Assembly (NCBI GenBank): GCA_011043375.1
Contig: DQYP01000021.1
Coordinates: 1-6,361, forward strand
DNA from: Thermotogaceae bacterium
GTDB lineage: Bacteria; Thermotogota; Thermotogae; B21-G9; HyVt-16
Reading direction: 5' to 3'
DNA length: 6,361 nucleotides
Made by a program: the position numbers and the translations under genes. Positions 1 to 6,181 of the stretch are shown here, piece by piece. The first letter of the stretch is position 1. Each line of letters starts with the position of its first letter. A model generated the notes under the pieces. It made no database searches, was not told where the DNA came from, and saw only the letters and a list, made by a program, of their open reading frames with translations.

Positions 1-265
1 TTACCAAGTATGTTCCACCTTCGATTGGCTTTAATAAACCTCCACGACCTATGATTGAAGAAAATTGACATATTCGGTATCCGTTTTCAGTGAGAAATCT
101 TTCAATGATTTTTTTTCTGAATCGGTATTGGTCTACGATCCTTTTATACTTTCTAAGCTCTTTAGCATCGTGCCTTAACGTTTTGGATACCAACATATTT
201 TCATCTTCGAATATCGCAAGTTTGGTGGAGGTTGAACCCGGATTTATCACGAGTATTTTGAACAT
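1..265 (-). CDS. buk: Butyrate kinase, second paralog (partial, N-terminal 88 codons)
   Basis: Only the N-terminus lies in the window; the gene runs off the left edge. The ATG at 265-263 begins MFKILVINPGSTSTK, with the phosphate-binding NPGSTSTK motif of the acetate/butyrate kinase (ASKHA) family at residues 8-15, and a conserved RGG at 74-76 followed by EGGTYLV. The family makes ATP and butyrate (or isobutyrate, isovalerate and similar acids) from acyl phosphate and ADP in the cytoplasm. It starts 6 bp after the ptb stop; a GGGGAG ribosome binding sequence lies inside the end of ptb, about 10 bases upstream. It is clearly related to, but different from, the full kinase at 1174-2256 (roughly 45% identical by eye over this part). 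From memory it resembles T. maritima TM1756 (Buk2) more than the other paralog does. The active-site half of the protein is not visible, so activity cannot be judged. Confidence 0.92.
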   Translation of the reverse strand, partial: MFKILVINPGSTSTKLAIFEDENMLVSKTLRHDAKELRKYKRIVDQYRFRKKIIERFLTENGYRICQFSSIIGRGGLLKPIEGGTYLV

Positions 266-271
266 AAAAGC

Positions 272-1177
272 TCAGCTCCCCATTTCATTGATCAACAAAG
301 CGTTCAAGGCTATCGAATAAAGTTTGGTTTCATCCGAATCTGCCCTTGAAGTCAGGACAATTGGACATTTTGCTCCCAATATAGTGGTGGCTGATTGGGC
401 ATTCATGAAAAACGTCAAGGCCTTGTACAGTACATTCCCTGCCTCGATGTTTGGCATCACTAACGCATCGGCTTTCCCCGCCACTGGACTCTCAATTCCT
501 TTGTGTTTGGCTGCTTCCATAGATATTACGTTGTCTAAGGCAAATGGGCCATCCACTATACAATTCTTTATCTGATTTCTCTCATTCATCTTCGATATTA
601 TTGCGGCTTCAACAGTTGAAGGCATTTTTTCATTTATAGCTTCGACAGCAGATATTAATGCTATTTTGGGATTCTCGATTCCCAGTATTTTCATTACATC
701 CAGTATGTTGTGAATGATATCCACCTTTTGTTCGAGTGTTGGAAGAATTATCATCCCAGCATCCGATATAACCAATAGTCTATCGAAGTTTGGAATTTCG
801 AATACACTAACCATAGCTAAAGTTCTGCCAGTTCGCAATCCCATATTCTTATCGAGAACAACTTTCATCAAATCTCCCGTTCTGATATGTCCTTTCATAA
901 TGAAATCCGCCTTGCCTTCACTCACAAGCTCAACACCTTTTTTAACTGCTTCGTTTGTATCTGAATCTACAATTTCGCAATCTTTCAAATCCAACTTTAA
1001 CTCTTCAATGATCTCAATTATGCTTTTTTTGGAACCAACCAGTATGGGATTTATGATATCTAAATTCTTGGCTTGTTCCACTGCCTTTAAAACAACGGGA
1101 TCTTCTGCTACCACAACTGAGAGTATCTTTTTTAATCCCTTGGCTCTTTCCAGTAATTCAGAGAGTTTTTTAATCAT
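272..1177 (-). CDS. ptb: Phosphate butyryltransferase (phosphotransbutyrylase)
   Basis: A 301-residue protein, the usual length for Ptb of the PTA/PTB family. It exchanges CoA and phosphate: butyryl-CoA (or a branched acyl-CoA) plus phosphate gives acyl phosphate plus CoA, feeding the adjacent kinases. Family signatures seen are DFIMKGHIRTGDLMK (91-105), DGPFALDNVIS (209-219), GKADALVMPNIEAGN from 234, and near the C-terminus LTSRADSDETK (275-285), the conserved CoA/phosphate site region. The ATG overlaps the stop codon of the upstream kinase (ATGA at 1177-1174) and has an AAGGAGTGA ribosome binding sequence at 1190-1182, four bases before the start, so the start is secure and translational coupling is likely. 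No signal peptide or membrane segment, so cytoplasmic. Chain-length preference cannot be read from sequence; phosphate acetyltransferase is less likely because both gene neighbours are butyrate kinases. Confidence 0.95.
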   Translation of the reverse strand: MIKKLSELLERAKGLKKILSVVVAEDPVVLKAVEQAKNLDIINPILVGSKKSIIEIIEELKLDLKDCEIVDSDTNEAVKKGVELVSEGKADFIMKGHIRTGDLMKVVLDKNMGLRTGRTLAMVSVFEIPNFDRLLVISDAGMIILPTLEQKVDIIHNILDVMKILGIENPKIALISAVEAINEKMPSTVEAAIISKMNERNQIKNCIVDGPFALDNVISMEAAKHKGIESPVAGKADALVMPNIEAGNVLYKALTFFMNAQSATTILGAKCPIVLTSRADSDETKLYSIALNALLINEMGS

Positions 1178-2256
1178 GCTTTCACTCCTTCGGTATACAT
1201 TTTTGGAGTGATTTCACCTCTCAAAACTTTCAAGGCGCCGAGAGCCAGAGCTTCCATTTCCTTTTCTCCAGGTAAAACCATCACGAGTGAAAACTTTGAG
1301 ATATATTCTTTTATCATTTCTACGAATTTTGGATTGTTGGTCATTCCACCGGTGAGTATTATCGCATCGACTTTTCCTTTCAAGACCGTACACATTCCGC
1401 CTATCTCTTTGGCTATCTGTAGAACCATGGCCTTTACAATCAATTTCGCTTTTGGATCGACTTCGGCTCGTTCTAAAACCTCTTTTAAATTGTTCGTACC
1501 GAGATAAGCTATTAAACCTCCCTGCTTGGTATATCTTCTTTTTAGTTCGGATTTCGTGTATTTGCCAGAAAAAGCCAATTTAACCACATCTCCCACTGGT
1601 AATTCGCCAGTTCTTTCCGCACTGAAAGGTCCCTCATCATTGGCATTGTTAACATCTATCATTCTTCCTTTCTCGTGCGCGCTCACAGATATTCCACCGC
1701 CGATATGTGCAATAACGAAATTACATTCTTCGTAACTCTTTCCTAACTCTTCAGCAACTTTCCTTCCAACCATTTTCATGTTCAATGCATGTGACAAGCT
1801 TTTTCTTTGTATCTCTTTTATTCCGGAGAATCTTGCCAACTCATTGAATTCATCCACAGAAATTGGATCCGTTAAAAACGCCGGAATGTTGTATTCTTTT
1901 GAAAGTTCGTGAGCAATTATTGGCGCAAGATTCGAAGCATGATCGATTTTACTCTCATATTTCAAGTAATTGGTTATATTCTCATTTATTAAATAAGTAC
2001 CACCTTCCATGGCTTCAAGAATTCCACCTCTCGCTGCAATTGCATCGAATTCTTCCAAATCGTACCCAGCGATTTCCACAGAATCTACAATTGCTTTTTT
2101 TCTCATTTCATATTGATCTATAAACCTATTGAACTTTTTCAACTCTTCCAATGGATGTTCTACAACTTTTTTGAATATGCATTTGTCATTTTCAAAAATT
2201 GCCACTTTTGTGGAAGTTGATCCCGGATTTATGACCAAAATTTTGAAATCTTTCAT
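1174..2256 (-). CDS. buk: Butyrate kinase (full length)
   Basis: A complete 360-residue butyrate kinase of the ASKHA fold. It transfers phosphate from butyryl (or branched-chain acyl) phosphate to ADP, giving ATP and a free fatty acid. Motifs: NPGSTSTK (10-17), ARGG (75-78), the nucleotide-binding AHIGGGISV (183-191), DEGPFSAERTGELP (207-220) and LTGGM (301-305). I chose the ATG at 2256 rather than the in-frame GTG at 2271: GGTGAT (2268-2263) lies six bases upstream of the ATG, and the product then starts directly with the family's short MxxFKILVINPG N-terminus; the GTG has no ribosome binding sequence. The stop of the upstream aminotransferase lies within that ribosome binding sequence, with 7 bp between the genes, and its own stop overlaps ptb by 4 bp. 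This indicates one transcript with coupled translation. No key residue seems missing. Confidence 0.95.
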   Translation of the reverse strand: MKDFKILVINPGSTSTKVAIFENDKCIFKKVVEHPLEELKKFNRFIDQYEMRKKAIVDSVEIAGYDLEEFDAIAARGGILEAMEGGTYLINENITNYLKYESKIDHASNLAPIIAHELSKEYNIPAFLTDPISVDEFNELARFSGIKEIQRKSLSHALNMKMVGRKVAEELGKSYEECNFVIAHIGGGISVSAHEKGRMIDVNNANDEGPFSAERTGELPVGDVVKLAFSGKYTKSELKRRYTKQGGLIAYLGTNNLKEVLERAEVDPKAKLIVKAMVLQIAKEIGGMCTVLKGKVDAIILTGGMTNNPKFVEMIKEYISKFSLVMVLPGEKEMEALALGALKVLRGEITPKMYTEGVKA

Positions 2257-2262
2257 TGATAT

Positions 2263-2268
2263 ATCACC
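2263..2268 (-). promoter_or_regulatory. Ribosome binding site of buk containing the upstream stop codon
   Basis: GGTGAT on the minus strand lies six bases before the ATG at 2256. The TGA stop of the aminotransferase gene (2266-2264) is inside this hexamer, so ribosomes ending on the first gene stop on the initiation site of the second. It supports the 2256 start over the GTG at 2271. Confidence 0.65.
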
Positions 2269-3502
2269 CACTTTTTGCTTGATATTCTTGGATCACTTGA
2301 ACAAGTCTTTTTGTTCCTTCAACGATTTGTTCCTGAGTTGGTAAACAGAATGAAACTCTCATGTAGTTCTTACCTTTACCGTCAATGTGAAACACTTCAC
2401 CGGGGATATAAAGTATTTTTTTCTCTTTCGCAAGCTCTAACATGTCCATAGTGTCCACATTTTCAGGCAATTTTACCCATGAGAACAGTCCTCCCTGTGG
2501 TTTTGTCCACTTTGTACCTTTTATTTCACTTAGATACTCTTCAAATGCATTCATCATCGTGGTGAGTTTCGATCTATACAACTCGAGAGTTTTCGAGAGT
2601 CTTTCAAAGATATCGTATCTCTGCAAATAGCGTCCGACTAACCTCTGCGTTAACGCTGGACTACACAGATCCGCAGATTGTTTGGCCATTACAAGTTTTC
2701 TTACAATACTTTTATCACCTATAACGGCGCCTATTCTCAGTCCTGGACATAGAATCTTGCTGAAAGTATTCAAAAGTATCACGTGCTCAATATCACCGAG
2801 TTTGAAAATATTCGGTATGTGTTCTCCCTCATAACGTAGTGAGCCATAGGGGTCATCTTCCACAATGTAAAAATCATATTTCCAAGCAAGTTCCAACAGC
2901 TTTTTTCTTTTCTCGAGTGAGATCGTTACACCAGCTGGATTATGGAAGTTGCTAACCACATATGTGAATTTGAATTTATTCATCAATCCCTTTTTGTCCA
3001 AATCCTTGAGTTGTTTCTCTAAGAAATCCACATCCATTCCATCATCTTCTAAAGGTACATTTATAAATCTTTGCGTTCTGATTGAAAAAGCACTTGCTGC
3101 CCCAAGGTAAACTGGTGAGCTCACGGCACAGATGCTATCCTCATCCAAGAATATTCTTCCTATGAGATCCAACGCTTGTTGCGAACCAGATGTCAATAGG
3201 ATATTGTCCAAACTGAGACCATCGATCCCATATCTACGCTTGAGAAGTTTCAAGTATTCCTCTCTCAGAATGGGGTCACCTTCTGTGGTTGAATATTGAA
3301 GTGCGACTTTGTACTCTTTCTCAATGATCTCCGAGGATATCTTTGCCAATTCGTGTCGTGGGAATGTCTCAGGATCAGGTACTCCACCGCCGAACGAAAT
3401 CATATCAGGTTGTGTGGAATATTTTAATAACTCTCGTATGATCGACGATTTTACCCTTTTAGCCATTTTCGACAACTTTTTCTCTATTTTATTATTTTCC
3501 AT
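2264..3502 (-). CDS. PLP-dependent fold-type I aminotransferase (2-aminoadipate / branched-chain type, TM1131-like)
   Basis: A 412-residue cytoplasmic aminotransferase of the class I/II, LysN/MocR-like subgroup. PLP-binding features are FGGGVPDPETFP (37-48), YSTTEGDP (70-77), NFHNPAG (185-191) with Asn188, EDDPYG with Asp216 and Tyr219, NTFSK with the Schiff-base Lys249, and a C-terminal Arg382 (MRVSFCLP) expected to bind the substrate carboxylate. It lacks the N-terminal winged-helix domain of MocR regulators, so it is an enzyme. The ATG at 3502 is preferred over an in-frame ATG at 3517 because a perfect GGAGGTGA (3515-3508) sits five bases before it; the upstream ATG overlaps that site. It is first in the operon with buk and ptb, which suggests it removes the amino group from an amino acid (valine, leucine, isoleucine or 2-aminobutyrate are candidates) whose carbon skeleton ends as an acyl phosphate. 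Relatives act on 2-aminoadipate, branched-chain and aromatic amino acids, so the true substrate is uncertain. Confidence 0.9.
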   Translation of the reverse strand: MENNKIEKKLSKMAKRVKSSIIRELLKYSTQPDMISFGGGVPDPETFPRHELAKISSEIIEKEYKVALQYSTTEGDPILREEYLKLLKRRYGIDGLSLDNILLTSGSQQALDLIGRIFLDEDSICAVSSPVYLGAASAFSIRTQRFINVPLEDDGMDVDFLEKQLKDLDKKGLMNKFKFTYVVSNFHNPAGVTISLEKRKKLLELAWKYDFYIVEDDPYGSLRYEGEHIPNIFKLGDIEHVILLNTFSKILCPGLRIGAVIGDKSIVRKLVMAKQSADLCSPALTQRLVGRYLQRYDIFERLSKTLELYRSKLTTMMNAFEEYLSEIKGTKWTKPQGGLFSWVKLPENVDTMDMLELAKEKKILYIPGEVFHIDGKGKNYMRVSFCLPTQEQIVEGTKRLVQVIQEYQAKSG

Positions 3503-3507
3503 AAACT

Positions 3508-3515
3508 TCACCTCC
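3508..3515 (-). promoter_or_regulatory. Ribosome binding site deciding the aminotransferase start
   Basis: GGAGGTGA on the minus strand, a full match to the anti-Shine-Dalgarno sequence, lies five bases before the ATG at 3502. It overlaps the sequence just after the alternative ATG at 3517, which makes that earlier start unlikely. Confidence 0.85.
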
Positions 3516-3540
3516 ATACTTTATACGTTTTTCCTTCCGT

Positions 3541-3567
3541 ACAATATATAAGCAAATTTCATGCCAA
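3541..3567 (-). promoter_or_regulatory. Possible promoter of the aminotransferase-buk-ptb-buk operon
   Basis: On the minus strand TTGGCA (3567-3562) is followed after 15 bases by TATTGT (3546-3541), inside an AT-rich TATATATTGT stretch. Transcription would start near 3534, about 30 bases before the ATG at 3502. The spacer is short and the -10 match is partial, so this is only the best candidate in the divergent region. Confidence 0.25.
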
Positions 3568-3569
3568 CT

Positions 3570-3597
3570 TTGATTTTTAACTTAAAATGGTTATAAT
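3570..3597 (+). promoter_or_regulatory. Sigma70-type promoter of the permease-aminotransferase-dehydrogenase operon
   Basis: TTGATT (3570-3575) and a perfect TATAAT (3592-3597) are separated by 16 bases. The expected transcription start is near 3604, leaving a leader of about 95 bases before the ATG at 3699. It is the only strong plus-strand promoter match I see in the intergenic region, and it lies only a few bases from the candidate leftward promoter, so the two operons could be regulated together. Confidence 0.65.
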
Positions 3598-3685
3598 TTA
3601 CACATAGAGATTCACGGAGAGCGAACACGATAATATGCAAAATTTTTCATAGTGAAATTATATTCATGCAAGAAATTTCAGTAAA

Positions 3686-3694
3686 GAGGTGGAG
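3686..3694 (+). promoter_or_regulatory. Ribosome binding site deciding the permease start
   Basis: GAGGTGGAG (3686-3694) lies four to seven bases before the ATG at 3699. The earlier in-frame ATG at 3666 is preceded only by AT-rich sequence with no Shine-Dalgarno match, so the start at 3699 is preferred. A TTG at 3696 is a weaker alternative in the same frame. Confidence 0.65.
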
Positions 3695-3698
3695 CTTG

Positions 3699-5021
3699 AT
3701 GCTACTGTTATTTAAAATTGTGGTATTGGTTCTGTTCGCTACGGTGTATTACTGCCTCATAACCGGAAAATTCGATAAAGCTGCTATTGCTTTCATAGCT
3801 GGAGCTTTGGCGATATTCATGAACAGTATTTTGAAAATAATTCCTGATCTATCCGTCGAAAGGCTGAGTGATTTTGTCGATTTTGATACCATAGGACTTC
3901 TCATTGGTATGATGATAATTTTGCCCTTCATAAAGAAGTCCGGCTTTTTTGAGTACATGGCTGTGCAAACCCTCAGATTGAGTAAAGGAAATTTGAAGGT
4001 CCTTTTCATCATGATAAACGTAACTACTGCGATCTCGTCTGCTTTTCTCAACAATGTTAGTACCGTAATGGTGTTTATTCCAATAATTTTGGCTATAACG
4101 GATTCCATAAATAAGAATCCTTTTCCGTTTTTGATGTCCCTTGTGTTTTCGGCTAACATAGGTGGTACCGCTACACTGATTGGTGATCCACCAAATATGT
4201 TGGTTGGTTTTGCTGCTCATAAGAGCTTCATGGATTTTATATATAATGTTTCACCGGGAGTTTTGCTGACGTTTTTAGCGATAATCATTTATTTGATGGT
4301 GAAAGAAAAAAAATATTTCGTTCTTTCTGAGGAAGAGCGGCAACTGTTGAGAGGCTTCATGGAAAAAGATCCAAAGGAGATGATAAGAGACAGAAAATTG
4401 CTCTTGAAATCCCTTGGAGCCTTTGCAGGAGCGATAGCCGGATTCACAGTTCCACCAACGATAGTGAAACCTTCCGTTGTTGCCCTGACTGCTGCTGCAA
4501 TATTTTTGTTGATGATAAAAGCCGATGCCAAGGTAATGGAAGAAGTGTATAAAGAGATAGAATGGTCTACAATCTTCTTCTTTTTGGGTATGTTCACACT
4601 GATATTTGCATTGGAAAAATTGGGATTCATAGATATAATGAGTTCGGTATTCATAAAGGCTTCTGTTTATCCTTTCCTTTTGATCTTCATGGTACTTTGG
4701 ATTCCTTTACTCGCCGCATCGATACTGAGTGCTGTCCCAATGGTAATGGTTATGATACCAATTGTTCAGAGAGTCATTGGAGTGGTTCAACTCAACTCGC
4801 ACGTTAGTTCAAATATTTGGTGGGCATTAGTTTTAGGGGCTTGTTTTGGTGGAAATATGACTATGATAGGTGCGGCTGCCAATATAGTAGTCAGTGGTTT
4901 AACGAGCAACCTCGAAAGGGGTAGAATAACATTTTCAAATTTTTTCAAGTATGCGTTTCCAGTAGTAATGATTTCAGGAGTTATTGCGACTTTTTATATA
5001 ACCATAAAAACATTCCTATGA
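3699..5021 (+). CDS. ArsB/NhaD-type integral membrane permease (ion transporter superfamily), substrate unknown
   Basis: A 440-residue, strongly hydrophobic inner-membrane protein with about ten to twelve hydrophobic segments. It shows the internal duplication of the ArsB/NhaD/CitM group: a first-half helix SSAFLNNVSTVMVFIPI (about 113-129) and re-entrant loop SANIGGTATLIGDPPNMLVG (151-170), matched in the second half by ILSAVPMVMVMIPIV (342-356) and ACFGGNMTMIGAAANIVVSG (381-400). A charged cytoplasmic loop (about 202-236) separates the halves. The family moves anions or exchanges sodium for protons; ArsB exports arsenite. No arsR, arsC or arsA is nearby, and the next genes are for serine/glyoxylate metabolism, so I infer a carrier for an organic acid, amino acid or ion. 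The usual acidic residue of the paired helices appears replaced by Asn in one half and Ser in the other. The start at 3699 follows a good ribosome binding sequence; a start at 3666 would add 11 residues. It ends 16 bp before the next gene. Confidence 0.88.
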   Translation: MLLLFKIVVLVLFATVYYCLITGKFDKAAIAFIAGALAIFMNSILKIIPDLSVERLSDFVDFDTIGLLIGMMIILPFIKKSGFFEYMAVQTLRLSKGNLKVLFIMINVTTAISSAFLNNVSTVMVFIPIILAITDSINKNPFPFLMSLVFSANIGGTATLIGDPPNMLVGFAAHKSFMDFIYNVSPGVLLTFLAIIIYLMVKEKKYFVLSEEERQLLRGFMEKDPKEMIRDRKLLLKSLGAFAGAIAGFTVPPTIVKPSVVALTAAAIFLLMIKADAKVMEEVYKEIEWSTIFFFLGMFTLIFALEKLGFIDIMSSVFIKASVYPFLLIFMVLWIPLLAASILSAVPMVMVMIPIVQRVIGVVQLNSHVSSNIWWALVLGACFGGNMTMIGAAANIVVSGLTSNLERGRITFSNFFKYAFPVVMISGVIATFYITIKTFL

Positions 5022-5037
5022 TAATGGAGGGGATATC

Positions 5038-6177
5038 GTGATTAAAAAGAATTATTTACTTGCACCGGGACCAACGCCAGTTCCTTCAAACATATTGTTG
5101 AAGGGTGCAAATGAGACTATTCATCACAGAACTCCTCAGTTCATCGAAATAGCCAAAGAGGCTCTCGATGGTTTGAAGTATCTATTCCAAACCGAAAATC
5201 AAGTCTTCGCGCTTGCATCATCTGGAACTGGTGCCATGGAAGCCGCGGTTGCAAATTTACTCAGTCCTGGCGATAAAGCAATTGTTGTTGTGGCTGGAAA
5301 ATTCGGTGAAAGATGGAAAGAAATATGTGAATCATTCAACGTTGATGTGGTGGAGGTAGCTGTGGAATGGGGTGATTACATAGAACCTGAGGAATTGAAA
5401 AAGATCTTGGCCGATAATGAAGATGCAAAGGTTGTGTTCACAACACACAGCGAAACTTCAACCGGGACAGTCATGGATTTAAAGGGTATCGCAGCTGTGG
5501 TGAAAGAAAGCAATGCAGTTCTTGTAACTGATGCTGTTAGCTCTTTGCTCGCTCAGGAATTACGTATGGACGATTGGGGAGTTGATGTGATTGTTTCGGG
5601 ATCACAAAAGGGAGTTATGTTGCCACCCGGGCTCGGTTTTATAGCCTTGAGTGAGAAGGCATGGAAACTCGTTGAAAACTCAAAATCCCCGAAGTATTAT
5701 TTTGATCTCAAGGCTTATAGAAAGAAATATCCAGATTTTCCCTATACACCTGCTGTCAATTTGATATATCAACTCAAAGAAGCCGTTGAAATGATAAAGA
5801 ACGAAGGCATAGAAAATGTTTGGAACCGTCATAGAATACTCGCGGATGCTGTTAGGAATGGTGTAAAGGCATTGGGACTTGAACTTCTCTCAAAGAAACC
5901 AGGTAATGTATGTACAGCTGTTAAAGTGCCTAAAGAAGTAGATGGAGGGAAATTCACCAAGTTGTTGAGGGACAAATACGGTGTGACCATAGCTGGTGGA
6001 CAGGCACATTTAAAAGGAAAAATATTCAGAATAGCACATCTTGGATATATGAGCAAATTCGACGTAATAGTCGCACTGTCTGCTGTGGAAATGGGACTCA
6101 ATGAACTTGGATACAAGGTTGCATTGGGCAAGGGTGTAATGGCGGCGGAAGAAGTGTTTCTAAAAGAGGGGGTCTGA
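5038..6177 (+). CDS. Class V aminotransferase, serine-pyruvate / alanine-glyoxylate type (TM1400-like)
   Basis: A complete 379-residue PLP enzyme of the class V (SGAT/AGAT) family, cytoplasmic. Motifs: LLAPGPTPVP at the N-terminus (7-16), HHRTPQF (29-35), the cofactor-phosphate loop SSGTGAMEAA (61-70), TDAVSSL with Asp165 contacting the PLP ring, SGSQKG with the Schiff-base Lys191, and RIAHLGYM with Arg331 expected to bind the substrate carboxylate. It starts with GTG at 5038, seven bases after GGAGG (5026-5030), and ends 4 bp before a D-3-phosphoglycerate dehydrogenase-like gene. Two roles fit: transamination of 3-phosphohydroxypyruvate to phosphoserine, replacing SerC as related archaeal class V enzymes do; or serine to hydroxypyruvate, followed by reduction to glycerate, a route proposed for the T. 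maritima pair TM1400/TM1401. Sequence alone does not choose between them. Database names such as aspartate aminotransferase or serine-pyruvate transaminase refer to the same family. Confidence 0.93.
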   Translation: MIKKNYLLAPGPTPVPSNILLKGANETIHHRTPQFIEIAKEALDGLKYLFQTENQVFALASSGTGAMEAAVANLLSPGDKAIVVVAGKFGERWKEICESFNVDVVEVAVEWGDYIEPEELKKILADNEDAKVVFTTHSETSTGTVMDLKGIAAVVKESNAVLVTDAVSSLLAQELRMDDWGVDVIVSGSQKGVMLPPGLGFIALSEKAWKLVENSKSPKYYFDLKAYRKKYPDFPYTPAVNLIYQLKEAVEMIKNEGIENVWNRHRILADAVRNGVKALGLELLSKKPGNVCTAVKVPKEVDGGKFTKLLRDKYGVTIAGGQAHLKGKIFRIAHLGYMSKFDVIVALSAVEMGLNELGYKVALGKGVMAAEEVFLKEGV

Positions 6178-6181
6178 GAAA

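Noticed and set aside
90..320. 76-codon plus-strand frame across the ptb-buk junction
   Set aside because: It is antisense to the start of the second kinase and the end of ptb, and its product is the mirror of the NPGSTSTK region.
714..1211. 165-codon open frame on the plus strand opposite ptb
   Set aside because: It lies wholly antisense to a well-supported ptb gene, has a low-complexity Ser/Phe/Leu-rich product with no family motifs and no convincing ribosome binding site. It is a shadow frame.
219..2247. The 44-base similar stretches at 219-262 and 2204-2247 as a mobile or recombination repeat
   Set aside because: They encode the same conserved N-terminal motif of two paralogous kinases, and the differences are mostly at third codon positions. 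Shared ancestry and coding constraint explain them.
2264..3502. MocR/GntR-type transcription regulator
   Set aside because: The aminotransferase domain resembles that of MocR proteins, but the 412-residue product starts directly in the enzyme domain, with no winged-helix region. All PLP-binding residues are kept.
3604..3698. Riboswitch or attenuator in the permease leader
   Set aside because: The possible stems are short and almost all A-U, there is no GC-rich hairpin followed by a T run, and no known riboswitch core is recognisable.
3749..4220. Two minus-strand open frames (136 and 123 codons) opposite the permease
   Set aside because: Both are antisense to the conserved permease motifs, their products resemble nothing recognisable, and one is rich in residues expected from reverse reading of hydrophobic codons.
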